Source of the DNA: Heliocidaris tuberculata
Lineage: Eukaryota > Echinodermata > Echinoidea > Camarodonta > Echinometridae
Length of the DNA: 64,000 nt
Assembly (NCBI GenBank): GCA_025618425.1
Contig: CM046833.1
Location: 36,901,774 to 36,965,773, forward strand
Direction: 5' to 3'
The notes under the pieces are model-generated. The model was given only the letters and a program-made list of their open reading frames with translations, searched no databases and was not told where the DNA came from. The translations under genes and the position numbers were made by a program. Positions within the stretch are counted from its first letter, which is position 1, and every line of letters begins with the position of its first letter. This document shows positions 22,075 to 34,735 of this stretch, one piece after another.

Positions 22075-22460
22075 ATGGAATTGTTCCAAAGTACCCCTAA
22101 ACCAAGCTTTGCTGCCCAAAATGCACTGGATGTAGAGAAGAAAAAAAATCATTTTTAGGCATTTCAACCTTAAACTCCAAGGTGTCATTCAATTCATGTC
22201 AAATATACCTACTATACAATCTTGAGTATTGTGAATTTCTTGGGCTGAAATTTGGTGCCAAATTATTATTTCAATAATAAGTTATTAAATTGTGAACATT
22301 GTATTGCTTTCTTAAAAGTAGTCAAATGATAGTGTCAGGATTATAATAATATGTAAACACACTAATTTCCTATCTGCACCTGTTTGACAAGACACAATAG
22401 AGGAGCTTGCTATATTATCGGGGCTATGTGGCTATGTGACATATGACTCGAGTCACGGTC

Positions 22461-22493
22461 AGAGCCCTTCATACACAGTGTATGAAGGGCTCT
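22461..22493. repeat. Perfect 16-base palindrome hairpin
   Basis: AGAGCCCTTCATACAC, one central A, then the exact reverse complement GTGTATGAAGGGCTCT. The flanks repeat the words GGTCA and CAGAGCC, so the region is a cluster of short inverted words. Confidence 0.85.
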
Positions 22494-22590
22494 GGTCACT
22501 GTCAGAGCCATGGATGGCACTGGTCACGGTTGTAGTATATCGCCCTCTCAGACTATAATTTCACCCTTGTCGTTGCTTCTTTTTCCTATA

Positions 22591-23126
22591 CAGGGTGGCC
22601 CAATAAAAACGGACAAACACACTTTAAATAATGCGGGGAAAATTCCACTAGTACCAGTCGACAGGGAATCTTTTTAGAAGAAAAATTATACAAAATTTGC
22701 CAATATTGGTTAAGTATTTCTTTTTTTAGACGTATTTTAGTTAAACAGAATTTTTTAGAGTTTCAGAAATGGTTATTATGCATGTGCTTTGGGCAAGCTG
22801 TAACAAACGTCAGATTGAATACAAACATAACATTCCATTCACATTATTATGAAGAGCCTACATGTTTATGTAACTTCATTTTTTAGAATTGCAGTATTAG
22901 GAAAGTGCTGATTATACTATGACAGGGCAAGACGATTTGTTTAAAACGCAGTTTCATTGATGGACAAATTTGAACGCCTACCTTGCATCACAAAATGCTT
23001 TCTAAGTGACAATAACCCCTTTACCAAATTTTTCAATCTTGGTATCATTTCCATGTGAAAAGATTCTTCTTCCACTGGTACTAGTGACATCTCACATACG
23101 TAGTCGGTTCTTATTGGGCCACTCTG
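22591..23126. mobile_element. Mariner-type MITE (CAGGGTGGCCCAATAA ends)
   Basis: The 536-base element is flanked by TA on both sides. The left end is CAGGGTGGCCCAATAAAAAC and the right end is the reverse complement of CAGAGTGGCCCAATAAGAAC. Further in, CCACTAGTACCAGT is mirrored by ACTGGTACTAGTG, so the inverted ends are at least 60 bases long. TA duplication and CAGGGTGNCCCA ends are typical of Tc1/mariner elements. There is no transposase frame. Confidence 0.85.
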
Positions 23127-23289
23127 TATAAGTCAATGGTGTCGTGGATTCAGCCATCAAGAGGGAGGGCGTTAAGGTATTTTGGTGCTTGGATGAAATG
23201 TGAATCAACAGAGCCAACTATATTCTTTTAATCCCCCTCCTCACTCTCTCCCCGGGGAAAGGGGGGGGGGCCCAGGTCGAAATTCCCGT

Positions 23290-26200
23290 AGAAACCATTA
23301 GGATAAAACCAGTAGAACCTTATACTGGTTTCTACTGGTCCATTTTCTACTGGTTTCAATATGTAAAGTGAATAGATTCCAGTAGAAAACCAGAAGGAAA
23401 TTCAACTGGTTTCAATATGTAAAGTGAATAGATTCCAGTATATAGAAAACCAGAAAGAAATTCTACTGGTTTCAATATGTAAAGTGAATAGATTCCAGTA
23501 GAAAACCAGAAAGAAATTCTACTGGTTTCAATATGTAAAGTGAATAGATTCCAATAGAAAACCAGAAAGAAATTCTACTGGTTTCAATATGTAAAGTAAA
23601 TAGATTCCAGTAGAAAACCAGAAAGAAATTCAACTGGTTTCAATATGTAAAGTGAATAGATTCCAGTAGAAAATCAGAAAGAAATTTTACTGGTTTCAAT
23701 ATGGAAATAGATTCCAGTAGAAAACCAGAAAGAAATTCAACTGGTTTCAATATGTAAAGTGAATAGATTCCAGTAGAAAACCAGAAAGAAATTCAACTGG
23801 TTTCAATATGGAAATAGATTCCAGTAGAAAACTAGAAAGAAAATTCTACTGGTTTCAATATGTAAAGTGAATAGATTCCAGTAGAAAACCAGAAAGAAAT
23901 TCTACTGGTTTCGATATGTAAAGTGAATAGATTCCAGTAGAAAACCAGAAGGAAATTCAACTGGTTTCAATATGTAAAGTGAATAGATTCCAGTAGAAAA
24001 CCAGAAAGAAATTTTTACTGGTTTCAATATGGAAATAGATTCCAGTAGAAAACCAGAAAGAAAATTCTACTGGTTTCAATATGTAAAGTGAATAGATTCC
24101 AGTAGAAAACCAGAAAGAAATTCTACTGGTTTCAATATGTAAAGTGAATAGATTCCAGTAGAAAACCAGAAAGAAATTCTACTGGTTTCAATATGTAAAG
24201 TGAATAGATTCCAGTAGAAAACCAGAAAGAAATTCTACTGGTTTCAATATGTAAAGTGAATAGATTCCAGTAGAAAACCAGAAAGATATTCTTCTGGTTT
24301 CAATATGTAAAGTGAATAGATTCCAGTAGAAAATCAGAATGAAATTTTACTGGTTTCAATATGGAAATAGATTCCAGTAGAAAACCAGAAAGAAAATTCT
24401 ACTGGTTTCAATATGTAAAGTGAATAGATTCCAGTAGAAAACCAGAAAGAAATTCTACTGGTTTCAATATGTAAAGTGAATAGATTCCAGTAGAAAACCA
24501 GAAAGAAATTTTTACTGGTTTCAATATGGAAATAGATTCCAGTAGAAAACCAGAAAGAAATTCTACTGGTTTCAATATGTAAAGTGAATAGATTCCAGTA
24601 GAAAACCAGAAAGAAATTCTACTGGTTTCAATATGTAAAGTGAATAGATTCCAGTAGAAGACCAGAAGGAAATTCAACTGGTTTCAGTATGTAAAGTGAA
24701 TAGATTCCAGTAGAAAACCAGAAAGAAATTTTACTGGTTTCAATATGTAAAGTCAATAGATTCCAGTAGAAAACCAGAAAGAAATTTTACTGGTTTCAAT
24801 ATGGAAATAGATTCCAGTAGAATTAGAAAACCAGAAAGAAAATTCTACTTGTTTCAATATGGAAAGTGAATAGATTCCAGTAGAAAACCAGAATGAAATT
24901 CTACTGGTTTCAATATGGAAAGTGAATAGATTACATAAAAAACCAGAAGGAAATTCTACTGGTTTCAATATGTAAAGTGAATAGATTCCAGTAGAAAACC
25001 AGAAAGAAATTCTACTGGTTTCAATATGGAAAGTGAATAGATTCCAGTAGAAAACCAGAAAGAAATTCTACTGGTTTCAATATGTAAAGTGAATAGATTC
25101 CAGTAGAAAACCAGAAAGAAATTCTACTGGTTTCAATATGTAAAGTGAATAGATTCCAATAGAAAACCAGAAAGAAATTCTACTGGTTTCAATATGGAAA
25201 GTGAATAGATTCCAGTAGAAAACCAGAAGGAAATTCTACTGGTTTCAATATGTAAAGTGAATAGATTCCAGTAGAAAACCAGAAAGAAATTCTACTGGTT
25301 TCAATATGTAAAGTGAATAGATTCCAGTAGAAAACCAGAAAGAAATTCTACTGGTTTCAATATGTAAAGTGAATAGATTCCAATAGAAAACCAGAAAGAA
25401 ATTCAACTGGTTTCAATATGGAAATAGATTCCAGTAGAAAACCAAAAAGAAAATTCTACTGGTTTCAATATGTAAAGTGAATAGATTCCAGTAGAAAACC
25501 AGAAAGAAATTCTACTGGTTTCAATATGTAAAGTTAATAGATTCCAGTAGAAAATTAAAACCAGAAGGAAATTCAACTGGTTTCAATATGTAAAGTGAAT
25601 AGATTCCAGTAGAAAACCAGAAAGAAATTTTTACTGGTTTCACTATGGAAATAGATTCCAGTAGAAAAACAGAAAGAAAATTCTACTGGTTTCAATATGT
25701 AAAGTGAATAGATTCCAGTAGAAAACCAGAAAGAAATTCTACTGGTTACAATATGCAAAGTGAATAGATTCCAGTAGAAAACCAGAAAGAAATTCTACTG
25801 GTTTCAATATGGAAAGTGAATAGATTCCATTAAAAAACCAGAAGGAAATTCTACTGGTTTCAATATGGAAAGTGAATAGATTCCATTAAAAAACCAGAAG
25901 GAAATTCTACTGGTTTCAATATGGAAAGTGAATAGATTTCAATAGAAAACCAGAAAGAAATTCTACTGGTTTCGATATGTAAAGTGAATAGATTCCAGTA
26001 GAAAACCAGAAAGAAATTCTACTGGTTTCAATATGTAAAGTGAATAGATTCCAGTAGAAAACCAGAAAGAAATTCTACTGGTTTCAATATGTAAAGTGAA
26101 TAGATTCCAGTAGAAGACCAGAAGGAAATTCAACTGGTTTCAGTATGCCAAGTGAATAGATTCAAGTAGAAAACCAGAAAGAAATTTTACTGGTCTCAAT

Positions 26201-26790
26201 ATGTAAAGTGAATAGATTCCAGTAGAAAACCAGAAAGAAATTTTACTGGTTTCAATATGGAAATAGATTCCAGTAGAAAACCAGAAAGAAAATTCTACTG
26301 GTTTCAATATGTAAAGTGAATAGATTTCAGTAGAAAACCAGAATGAAATTCTACTGGTTTCAATATGGAAAGTGAATAGATTACATAAAAAAACCAGAAG
26401 GAAATTCTACTGGTTTCAATATGTAAAGTGAATAGATTCCAGTAGAAAACCAGAAAGAAATTTTACTGGTTTCAATATGTAAAGTGAATAGATTCCAGTA
26501 GAAAACCAGAAGGAAATTCAACTGGTTTCAATATGTAAAGTGAATAGATTCCAGTAGAAAACCAGAAGGAAATTCAACTGGTTTAAATATGGAAAGTGAA
26601 TAGATTCCAGTAGAAAACCAGAACGAAATTCTACTTTTTTCAATATGGAAATAGATTCCAGTAGAAAACCAGAAAGAAATTCTACTGGTTTCAATATGGA
26701 AATTAGTGAATACTTCCAGTAAAAAACTAGAAGGTTATTCTACTGGTTTCAGTGAATAAATTTCCAGTAGAAACCAGAAGGAATTTGCTA
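23290..26790. repeat. 56-base hairpin minisatellite, about 60 copies
   Basis: The unit is ATTCCAGTAGAAAACCAGAA, AGAAATTCTACTGGTTTC and AATATGTAAAGTGAATAG. CCAGTAGAA and TTCTACTGG inside each unit are exact inverted repeats, so every unit can form a stem-loop. Variants replace TGTAAAGTGAATAG with TGGAAATAG, giving 47-base units, and these recur in runs that reveal a higher-order arrangement. Frames such as the 89-residue one at 24408 follow the repeat and are not genes. Confidence 0.95.
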
Positions 26791-27239
26791 CAAGTCCAAT
26801 TACTTAGATCAGTGGAAACCAGTATATAACCAGTTGAACTAGTTGACCTCGGTATATTAGTTACAAGTTATTAAATTAAAATCTTGTACTAATGACTACC
26901 AGTGGCAATAGCTACAAAGTTTCTCTGGTGTGTCTGCAATTCTTCCAATGTGCAATGGAAAGTTTTAGACTTTGCATATTTTGAAGTGTGAGGGCATTGT
27001 CCATATAATTGTATTGAATGAACATATTTTAGTTCCTGGTTAGTGTTTCCTTAATTACTGTTTAATTACCTGTAATTGATACCAGTGAATGAATTGTTCT
27101 AGTAATCGTTTGTTGACCCATCTTTGTATTTGGTGAACGTTTTGCACTACACTAAATCATCAACAATGAAGAAATGTACTGCAAATTTAAATAAATAAAT
27201 AATATGAAAACATGAATACACAAGCACCCAGTATTTATT

Positions 27240-28960
27240 ATGCAAATTAACTGGTTTCTATTGGCCTCAACTGGTATTCTACTGGTTTCCAACTGGAGCC
27301 AGTAGACAACTGGGGAAAAAAAGTTAATTGCGCATGGTATTGAACTGGACCAATGGTATTAGGGGAAAATTGTCGTTTCCATTAACAGATGGCATTGGAA
27401 AAACATAATGGAAAGACCAAGTTGGAAAACTGGTACAAAGTTTGTGGCAATCGGAGATACTAGTTTCAACTGGTATCTTTTCCACTAAGAAAATGCGCCA
27501 ATTGGTGATACAGTGGTTTCAACTAGTATATTTTCTACTAGTTTTAACTGGGTTTCTAGAACCAGTTAGACTCTTTGTTATTTATTTTGAATACATACTG
27601 TATAGACTCTGCTGGTTTTTGATGGCTTTTACTGGTCTTCAGTCCAGTTGAATTGAATTGTTTTTATTGGTTTGACTCTGTATTTTGAACCCTTCCTTAA
27701 ACCAGTAAAGACTCCTGGTTCTTATCGGTTTCTATTTGTAATGAAGCCCTTTTCAAACCCAGTATATAGAGAATTCTGGTTTCTATTGATTTCTTTTGGT
27801 TTTACTTTGATTTCATACCCTTGATATAAACCACATAGTCTCTGCTGTTTTTTGATAGTTTTTACTGGTCTTCAATCCGGTTAAATCTAATAGTTTCTAT
27901 TGGTTTGATTCTGTATTTTGACAATCTTCAAACCAGTAGAGTCTCCTGGTTCTAACTGGTTTCTACAGGCAATACAGCTCTTTTATAAACCAGTAGACTA
28001 TTCTGGTTTCTATCGATTACGGATTGACTCTAATGTTATACCCTTCATATCAACCACATATAGATTCTGCTGTTTTTTATGGTTTTTACTGGTCTTCAAT
28101 CCAGTTGGATCTAATGGTTTCTATTGGTTTGACTGTGAAATTTTGACACCCTTCTTCAAACCAGTAGAGTCTATTGGTTATAATTGGTTTCTACTGGTAA
28201 TACAGCCCTTTTTAAAACCAGTAGACTACTCTGGTTTCTATTGCATTCTATACGGATTTACTCTGATTTTATACCCTTATAATATCAACCACAAGTCATA
28301 CACTCTGCTGGATTTTGATGGTTTTTACTGGTCTTCAGTCCAGTTGAATCTAATGGTTTCTATTGGTTTGACTCTGTATTTTGACACTCTTCTTTAAACC
28401 AGTAGAGTCTCCTGGTTCTAACTGGTTTATACAGGCAATACAGCTCTTTTACAAACCAGTAGACTATTCTGGTTTCTATCTATTTTTTACGGATTGACTC
28501 TAATTTTATACCCTTCATATCAACCAAATAGATTCTGCTGTTTTTATGGTTTTTACTGGTCTTCAATCCACTTGAATCTAATGGTTTCTATTTGTTTGAC
28601 TTTGAAATTTTGACACCCTTCTTTAAACCAGTAGAGTCTACTGGTTCTATAATTGGTTTCTACGGGTCATACAGCCCTTTTTAAAACCAGTAGACTACTC
28701 TGGTTTCTATTGGTTTCTTATGGTTTGAATCTGATTTTATACCCTTAACATAGTAGTCTCAGCTGGTTTTTTACTGGTCTTATCCAATTGAATATAATGG
28801 TTTCTATTGGTTTCTATCGATTTGACACTGTATTTTCGTACCGTTCTTCTGACCAGTAGACTCTGTATTTTAATGGTTTATACTGGTCTTCACACCAGTG
28901 AGATGTAATGGATTCTATGGGAATTCTGCTGGAATCTGTTCAAATTCCCGTGGAAACCAT
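27240..28960. repeat. About 230-base tandem repeats related to the 56-base array
   Basis: TTTTACTGGTCTTCAATCCA followed by TCTATTGGTTTGACTCTG and AAACCAGTAGAGTCTCCTGG recurs about every 230 bases (near 27628, 27858, 28083, 28323, 28550 and a shorter copy near 28770). It is built from the same CCAGTAGA and ACTGGTTTCTA words as the minisatellite to its left. Confidence 0.85.
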
Positions 28961-29165
28961 TAGAATCCTAAAACCAGTATAGACACCAGTAAAATGTCCT
29001 CACTGGTTTCTAATGGTTTCTATTGGAATTTCGACCTGGAGGGGTACTCAGATAATTTTGGTTCGGGACGGGGGTGTGCATGTGCATGGGTGAAGCCTCC
29101 CGAAACCGTACCCATACCCATATTTTCTCGGGTCATTTCGACAGAAAAGTGTACCGTACTCATAA

Positions 29166-29249
29166 TTAACCCGTTGACTACTGAACTCTGTCATTCACAT
29201 TTAATTAATACATGCAGGAATCATCCGATTCCCGTAGGCAATGGGTTTT
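29166..29249 (+). mobile_element. Short TTAA/CCC-ended MITE, copy 1
   Basis: TTAACCCGTTGACTACTGAA at the left and TAGGCAATGGGTT at the right bound a 76-base insert. The same family lies inverted at 34323-34402. The right target site is degenerate (TTTT). Confidence 0.6.
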
Positions 29250-31074
29250 GGACTTTGGATGAAAAAGCGAAACTGATTGGAGTTATTTTTGGGTATCTGG
29301 GATTTGCAATTTGGCTAGAATATGGGTGAGCTAGGCTATTAAAAAGTGGGGCCGTTTTTAGAGTTCTTCCAAATAAAATATAAATCAAATTAGGGATTTT
29401 TTTGACAAAAAAGCGACACGCATTAGAGCTACACATCCCCGTATATACCGTCTTAGGCGAGTATACTACCGGGCTGTCTCCTCTCATTGTCTCCTGTTTT
29501 GCGCTGTGATGTGATGGGGGGGGGGGGGGGGGGGGGAGGGGTAAGTGCCCCCTGTGCCCTCCCTCTCTGGTAAAATCAAACGAATTTCAGTTTATTTTCT
29601 GCAACATTATACAGTAAAAATAATAAAACATAGTTTTCTCAGTGTCCAAAAAAGAGTGGTTTTATTATAATATAATCCTTTGTGTGAGATCGCATATATA
29701 TATGGCGACTATATTTTTTCAGAAAGAATTGACAGGGCCAGGCCGTTTTTAAGCACTGAATTTGCTGATTATCGCATGGCCCATCTCGCCATTGCCTTAA
29801 GTATTGGAGCAAAATGTCCCTTCTGAGGTGAAAATTGACACATCCGTAGTATACCCGCTTTATATTTGATTTCTTCCCTTCGTGCCTTAACTCAACGGGC
29901 ATATAGAGGTACTTTTATAGGCTACCCGACGATGCATTTTCTGGTTACTGAAAACCCTCTTCAGAAAATAAGTCTTTGGAATGAATAAAAAACAGCACTT
30001 ATTAAAGGCAACTTAGTTCTTATTAAGTAGATATTCATTGATTTTTAAAACTGACTTAATTTTCATTTTTGCGTAGGTGAAGCTTATAGACCGGACAAGT
30101 TTGTCAAAATTCGACGCTTGCAAACATTCGAAGTAATGATTATTATCAATTACAAATTGCTAAAATACAGCCCCGACATAGCACCTGAACAGCTCTCCGA
30201 AAGCCGCTGAAATGTGTGACGTCAAAGGGAGGACGTTAATTGCACAAGCAGACGATGTCCCATAACATCTCACATATTTTCAGTACCTGTTTTGTCATCT
30301 TCTCCTCAGTTATTTCACTTCACTAGCATTAGTCTATTATGTTTAATCCATATATTGCCTCACTCCAAACCCCGTGCATGGGTTTATTTGGATGGAAAAT
30401 GAAGCATTACAAGAATAAAGGAATCAGTTGCTTGTATAAACAAAATAGACGCCATTTCATTCACAGCTGCATACACCGCTGGACGTTCGGCGTTGAATGA
30501 GGGATAAATACCGTCCTTGCAATCATTCAGCGGGCTTTTCAATTTGAAAGTGTGGTTTCTTTGATTGTTCATTAACCCTCATCCTATATATTTACAAACA
30601 AAAGATTTCAGTAATCAGAATCTGTTTCATTCCCATTTTAGAATGGTGTGAAATATGGGCACGTTTGAATACATTAAATTCTTTATAATTTGAGAAATAA
30701 CTGCACTGCACTTATGTTCATTCTTTATGCATGGGACGTCGTCTGCTTGGACAGGATCATCCCTTTATTGACGTCATTGAAACATTATTTTTTTGGCGAA
30801 GCGCTTGTATATCGCAGATGCTGGGAGGTAGTTTTATTTGTATTATTGTTTAATTACCTGATATGTAGTTGACTTTAAACTGATACGATTGCTATCTGTT
30901 AACTTGCCAGTTTCTAGTGATACATTATTTATCATATTTGTGATTTTCTTTGAATGTGTACTTTAAAAAAAAAACTAGTTTTGTGCTTCATTGGATATTA
31001 TGATTTGGCATCACTTAGTGTTAAGAAAAGGTTAACAAAACTCACAAAAAATCAACAAAGAAACCAACAAATAA

Positions 31075-31119
<45 letters not shown>

Positions 31120-32110
31120 ATTTTAAAGCATGATTTTAAGGCTGGATACGGGGAGCAGGCAGTGTTTCATTCATGAGGGGCATTAATTTGTATGATTGAT
31201 CTTATTTCTGCATGGGTTCAATATATATAGCATGATACAAAATAATATTATATTACAGAAATATATATTTAAACATCGTGATTTTCATACATGAGCAATT
31301 TACTTCTAAATACAAAGACAAAATTAACATTTTACAATTAACAGAATTTGTGAGAGCAGGAGACCGTCATCATGCATGAGCGAGTAGAGTTGCTTGATGT
31401 CGATGGCGGCCTCAAAAATTTCATAGTGGCTTGAAAGGAGCGTTCACTCTCACAAAGAGTACTTTTTGAAGCTGGAGGGGGCACTTCTTCATGCTTTGTG
31501 AAAAAAGGGGCATCAGCCCCTTTCTGTGTAAATGGTACAATATAAGACCAGGCACAAACATCAAATGAAGGACGGTTGATGCAATTTCGAGGGCATTGAT
31601 TTCATTGCGAGATGAGCAAAGGGCACTTTACAGAGCATACAGCTACATGTAGGAGGGGCATTTTTCATCCTTTTTGTTAAAAGTGAGGAACCAGCCTCCA
31701 ACTCCCCTGGTTCTGCCGTCGTTGTATGAATATGAGTCGTTGTATGAATATGAAGTGCCCTTTATACGCTCGCACAATCTAAAAATACTAAAAAGAAAAG
31801 CAGCGCAATGACCTTATTTTACCTCCATGCAGCCTCCATGCTTCTACAACCTACGTTCCGCAAAGCTGCGCAGGAGTTGATGTTGCAAGTCCTATGAGTC
31901 ACGTTATCAAAATAGGCATTTCCGTACAAACGCACCGATAAAGCCTCGAAATTAGGTTGTAAATGGAAATTGCACGGATCTCGGAATCGACTTCCAGTCA
32001 TGGAGTAAACAACATGGAATGACAGAGATAGATTACACACATTTCCGGGTTGGAAATGCAGTGAATTCAATTGGAATTTCGCTAAATGGATCCTTTATTC
32101 TCAATCACAT
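29250..32110. other. Intergenic segment upstream of the adaptor gene
   Basis: Contains a poly-G run (29515-29536), a (GA)n microsatellite (31079-31116), and otherwise unique AT-rich DNA. Several frames of 60-88 residues have no motif I recognise. The last few hundred bases could hold the promoter of the gene starting near 32118, but no clear core element is visible. Confidence 0.45.
31079..31116. repeat. (GA)n microsatellite
   Basis: About 18 GA units. Confidence 0.95.
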
Positions 32111-32117
32111 TGAAGTC

Positions 32118-32244
32118 ATGAGCATGATTTTCAAGAAGATGGGTTACGTAGCGGTTTTGGTGATTGTAATCGTGTCTGTGTCGAGTTCTTTAGCGAGATC
32201 TCTCCCGAATTTGGGCGACCAAGATCAACATGAATATCTTGCTG
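32118..32244 (+). CDS. Candidate signal-peptide exon of the PAG1-like adaptor
   Basis: A first exon that codes for a likely signal peptide: MSMIFKKMGYVAVLVIVIVS, then VSSSLA and a charged segment RSLPNLGDQDQHEYLA. Basic residues, a hydrophobic core and a small-residue SSLA cleavage site fit a secreted or type I membrane protein. The exon ends at a strong donor, GGTAAGA, in phase 1. The next supported exon of this gene (51201) begins in phase 1, so the join gives ...EYLAD-SSSNAEF... with no shift. The link across 19 kb is inferred from phase, strand and topology only. An intermediate exon, or a different partner gene, remains possible. I chose the Met at 32118 or 32124 because starting further upstream (32019) would bury the signal peptide. 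Confidence 0.5.
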
Positions 32245-32249
32245 GTAAG

Positions 32250-34080
32250 ACTTTGCTCTGTCTGAAGCGTCTTTATACAAGAAACAAGCGGCGCCCTAGC
32301 ATAGATCTACATGTAGCTCCGCAGCCTCGCTTGGCAGCTGAGCTGAGCTTGTGCGCTAAAGCCTGCCCTTTAGGCATTGGCCTTGTACATGTATGCAGAG
32401 ATTGGATTGATTCCATGAAATTTTTATCTCATATGAATAAAGTTAAGAGGGTATCTCTCATTTTATTGTCATGATTGTACAACAGTTTGTACTGTAATCT
32501 GTATGGTGGTGGATCCAGTGTCCGAACACTTTTCAGAAAATCAACGATAGCAAATATTATAGACCCTACATTATCCACTCATCCAATGTACTAGGTTATG
32601 ATTATAACCTCGTACTCCTCTTACATTACGGGTATGTTGAAACTAAGTTTCACCTAACTCACGCTCTTTTACCTTACCATGAAGTAAATTATTTACTCCG
32701 GAGGGGTGACTAGGTATTGAAGCTAGGTCTAGCTGGTAAAATTATCATTAATTTTTCAAACTTAATGATAAAAAAGACAAATCTTACCACCTTCCAAAGC
32801 AAGTCGTCTCCGGCATCAGAGCATTTTCGGTGGTATGGTGGTTGTAATAGGAAAGTCGGACGGGGAAAAAATACTGCCGACCCTTGTCGTTATGAGGCGC
32901 CGTTTGTGAAGTTATATTTTTTAAAGAAACTATATCATTTGTATATGTTTTTCCACTTATGTAATTGATAAAGGGAGAGGGAGAGGGAGAGGGAGAGGCT
33001 GAAAAATTTGTGGATCTGTAAATAAACTATTGTTGTAACTAAGCATGATATCTGTTGGGATTTTTTTTACTTATGTATTCGTAATGCTCTTGTTTAATGT
33101 GTCTGTTGATTTAAGCTTATCACACTTTTTCTTAATAATAACATTGTATATTTGAAAACCTTTCTGTGCCTCGCTATTTATTCATCCTTCTGAACATCAT
33201 TATACAAGACAGATACAAAAATTCAATTTATTAAATCAAGCCTCCACAAAGTTACCGATTCCCTTTTAAGGGATACAGTGTCAAGCAAAGATATTGGATA
33301 TTGTGACAATTGTTATTTATAAATCGTGATAAGTGAATCCTCTCCCCCCCCCTTCACATAAATAAATATTGTGAAATCATTTATACTTGAAAGCAAAATA
33401 GATAAATATAAATAATGGATATTGTTAAATCATCATTTATAAATAATTAAAAACATGAAAATTATTATTCATAAATACCTGTACTCATTCTATGACATTT
33501 TCATACGAATAATTATTTGACAAGGTGAATTATTGAATTATATAAAAAAAAATTGTCTAAATGATAAATTTACAAACGGCGGCTCATACCACGGAACCCC
33601 CAAAAGTAATCTTCTATATCGGGCACAAGAGGGCAGCAAAATACATAAAAACGGTACAATCAACTGTTACCTCAGCCCAGTCACGGCAAACAACTTTCAA
33701 GCTCCAAAATTCAGCTTTTTCAATACCGGGGTGCAGAAACTTTACATCAAATTCAAGAGTAGACCCAAGGCAACGTATTGGTAAGTGATGTTTCAATTTT
33801 ACCTTGATATTTATTATGTTTTGGTTAGGACTATTACTGCAGGCTGCACATTCAGCAGGGGTACGTGATCTCAAGTGGAACCGAATGGTTCGAAAGCACG
33901 AGTGACATTATCTAGGCCTAACGAATATCTGTCAAAGTTACAGAATGAATACTCAAAGTCCTACAGGCATGACAGGAAAAGAAGTTGATGGAATTTTAAA
34001 AAGACAAGGTAGATTTGATACGATATTCCCTTCCGAGTGAACCCCTTCCCAACGACGCGGCGTTTTGGTCCCTTGAAAAA
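32250..34080. other. Intron sequence, few features
   Basis: Contains a (GGGAGA)n run at about 32970-32998 and otherwise unique AT-rich DNA. A frame at 33533-33784 ends at a good-looking donor (TTGGTAAGTG) but has no recognisable motif or clean acceptor. Confidence 0.45.
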
Positions 34081-34088
34081 GGTACTGT

Positions 34089-34212
34089 ATTTCCGAACGT
34101 GTAAAACCTATGGGAAAAGTGTGGTTTTCATATGTGTAATCCCACGCGTATGAAAACCCATTTTAGGCGCTTAACTGTACACGTTCGGTAATGCAATCTG
34201 TTCGGAAATACA
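34089..34212. mobile_element. Short MITE-like inverted repeat (GTATTTCCGAAC)
   Basis: GTATTTCCGAAC at 34089 is exactly mirrored by GTTCGGAAATAC at 34199-34210. Internal ACGTGTAAAACC and CATATG/CACGCGTATG words also pair loosely. 124 bases, non-coding. Confidence 0.6.
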
Positions 34213-34322
34213 ATCCTTGACTATATTCATGTGAATAAAATTAAAAATACATTGTATTGAGTCTATTGACTATTTATTGTCATGATTGTAAAACAAAATA
34301 TTATTGATGTCAGTGAAGTTTC

Positions 34323-34402
34323 TTAACCCATTGCCCACGGGAACCGGTTGGTCCCTGTGTCAAACCTATGGGAATAAGAAAATTCAGTAGTCAACGGGTT
34401 AA
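34323..34402 (-). mobile_element. Short TTAA/CCC-ended MITE, copy 2
   Basis: Flanked by TTAA at 34323-34326 and 34399-34402. Ends are CCCATTGCCCACGG and TCAGTAGTCAACGGG. This is the reverse complement of the family at 29166-29249. Confidence 0.75.
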
Positions 34403-34479
34403 CAAAGTACCAAAATTCCAATCCAAATATTTTGATCCATTGTAGTAATTAACTTTATTAAGTAAGCAGAAGAAGGCCG

Positions 34480-34735
34480 AAGGAGAAGAGAAGAAAAGAA
34501 AAAGAAGAGAAAAATAGAGGAGGACGAGAAGAAGAAGAAGAAGAAGAAGAAGAAGAAGAAGAAGAAGAAAAAGAAAAAGAAAAAGAAGCAGAAGGAGAAA
34601 AAGCAGAAAAAGGAAAAAAAAATAATGATAAAAGAAGGAAAAAAAGGAAGAGAAGAATAAAGAAAAGAAAATAAGGATGAGACAAAGATAGAAAGAAGAA
34701 AAAAAGGAGGAGGAGGAGAAGAAGTTCTAAGAAGA
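34480..34735. repeat. Purine-only (GAA)n-rich tract
   Basis: About 250 bases of almost pure A and G on the plus strand, including a run of about 15 GAA units near 34527-34570. Such mirror-rich purine tracts can form triplex DNA. Confidence 0.9.

Larger units (their letters stand above)
23272..29039. mobile_element. 5.8 kb inverted-terminal structure filled with satellites
   Basis: CCAGGTCGAAATTCC then TAGAAACCATTAG at the left end reappears inverted at the right end (29000-29039). A second inner copy of the end lies near 28940-28990. All DNA between is variations on the words CCAGTAGAA and ACTGGTTTCTA, organised into a 56-base array (23290-26790), a short unique part (26800-27240) and a larger-unit array (27240-28960). 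No transposase is seen. I infer a foldback-like transposon whose ends were amplified inward. Confidence 0.6.

Noticed and set aside
23272..29039. CRISPR-like array because of regular hairpin repeats
   Set aside because: There are no unique spacers; the whole 56-base unit is repeated, and the context is eukaryotic.
28994..29329. 111-residue frame
   Set aside because: Crosses the right terminal repeat of the 5.8 kb structure and a TTAA MITE. No motif.
32245..32474. C-terminal extension of the signal-peptide frame as a small secreted peptide precursor
   Set aside because: A strong donor at 32245 and a phase match to a later exon make intron read-through more likely. No dibasic-flanked peptide or insulin/relaxin cysteine pattern was evident.
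33533..33788. Possible exon ending at TTGGTAAGTG
   Set aside because: Good donor but no convincing acceptor or recognisable peptide. Two frames are equally open and the minus strand is too.
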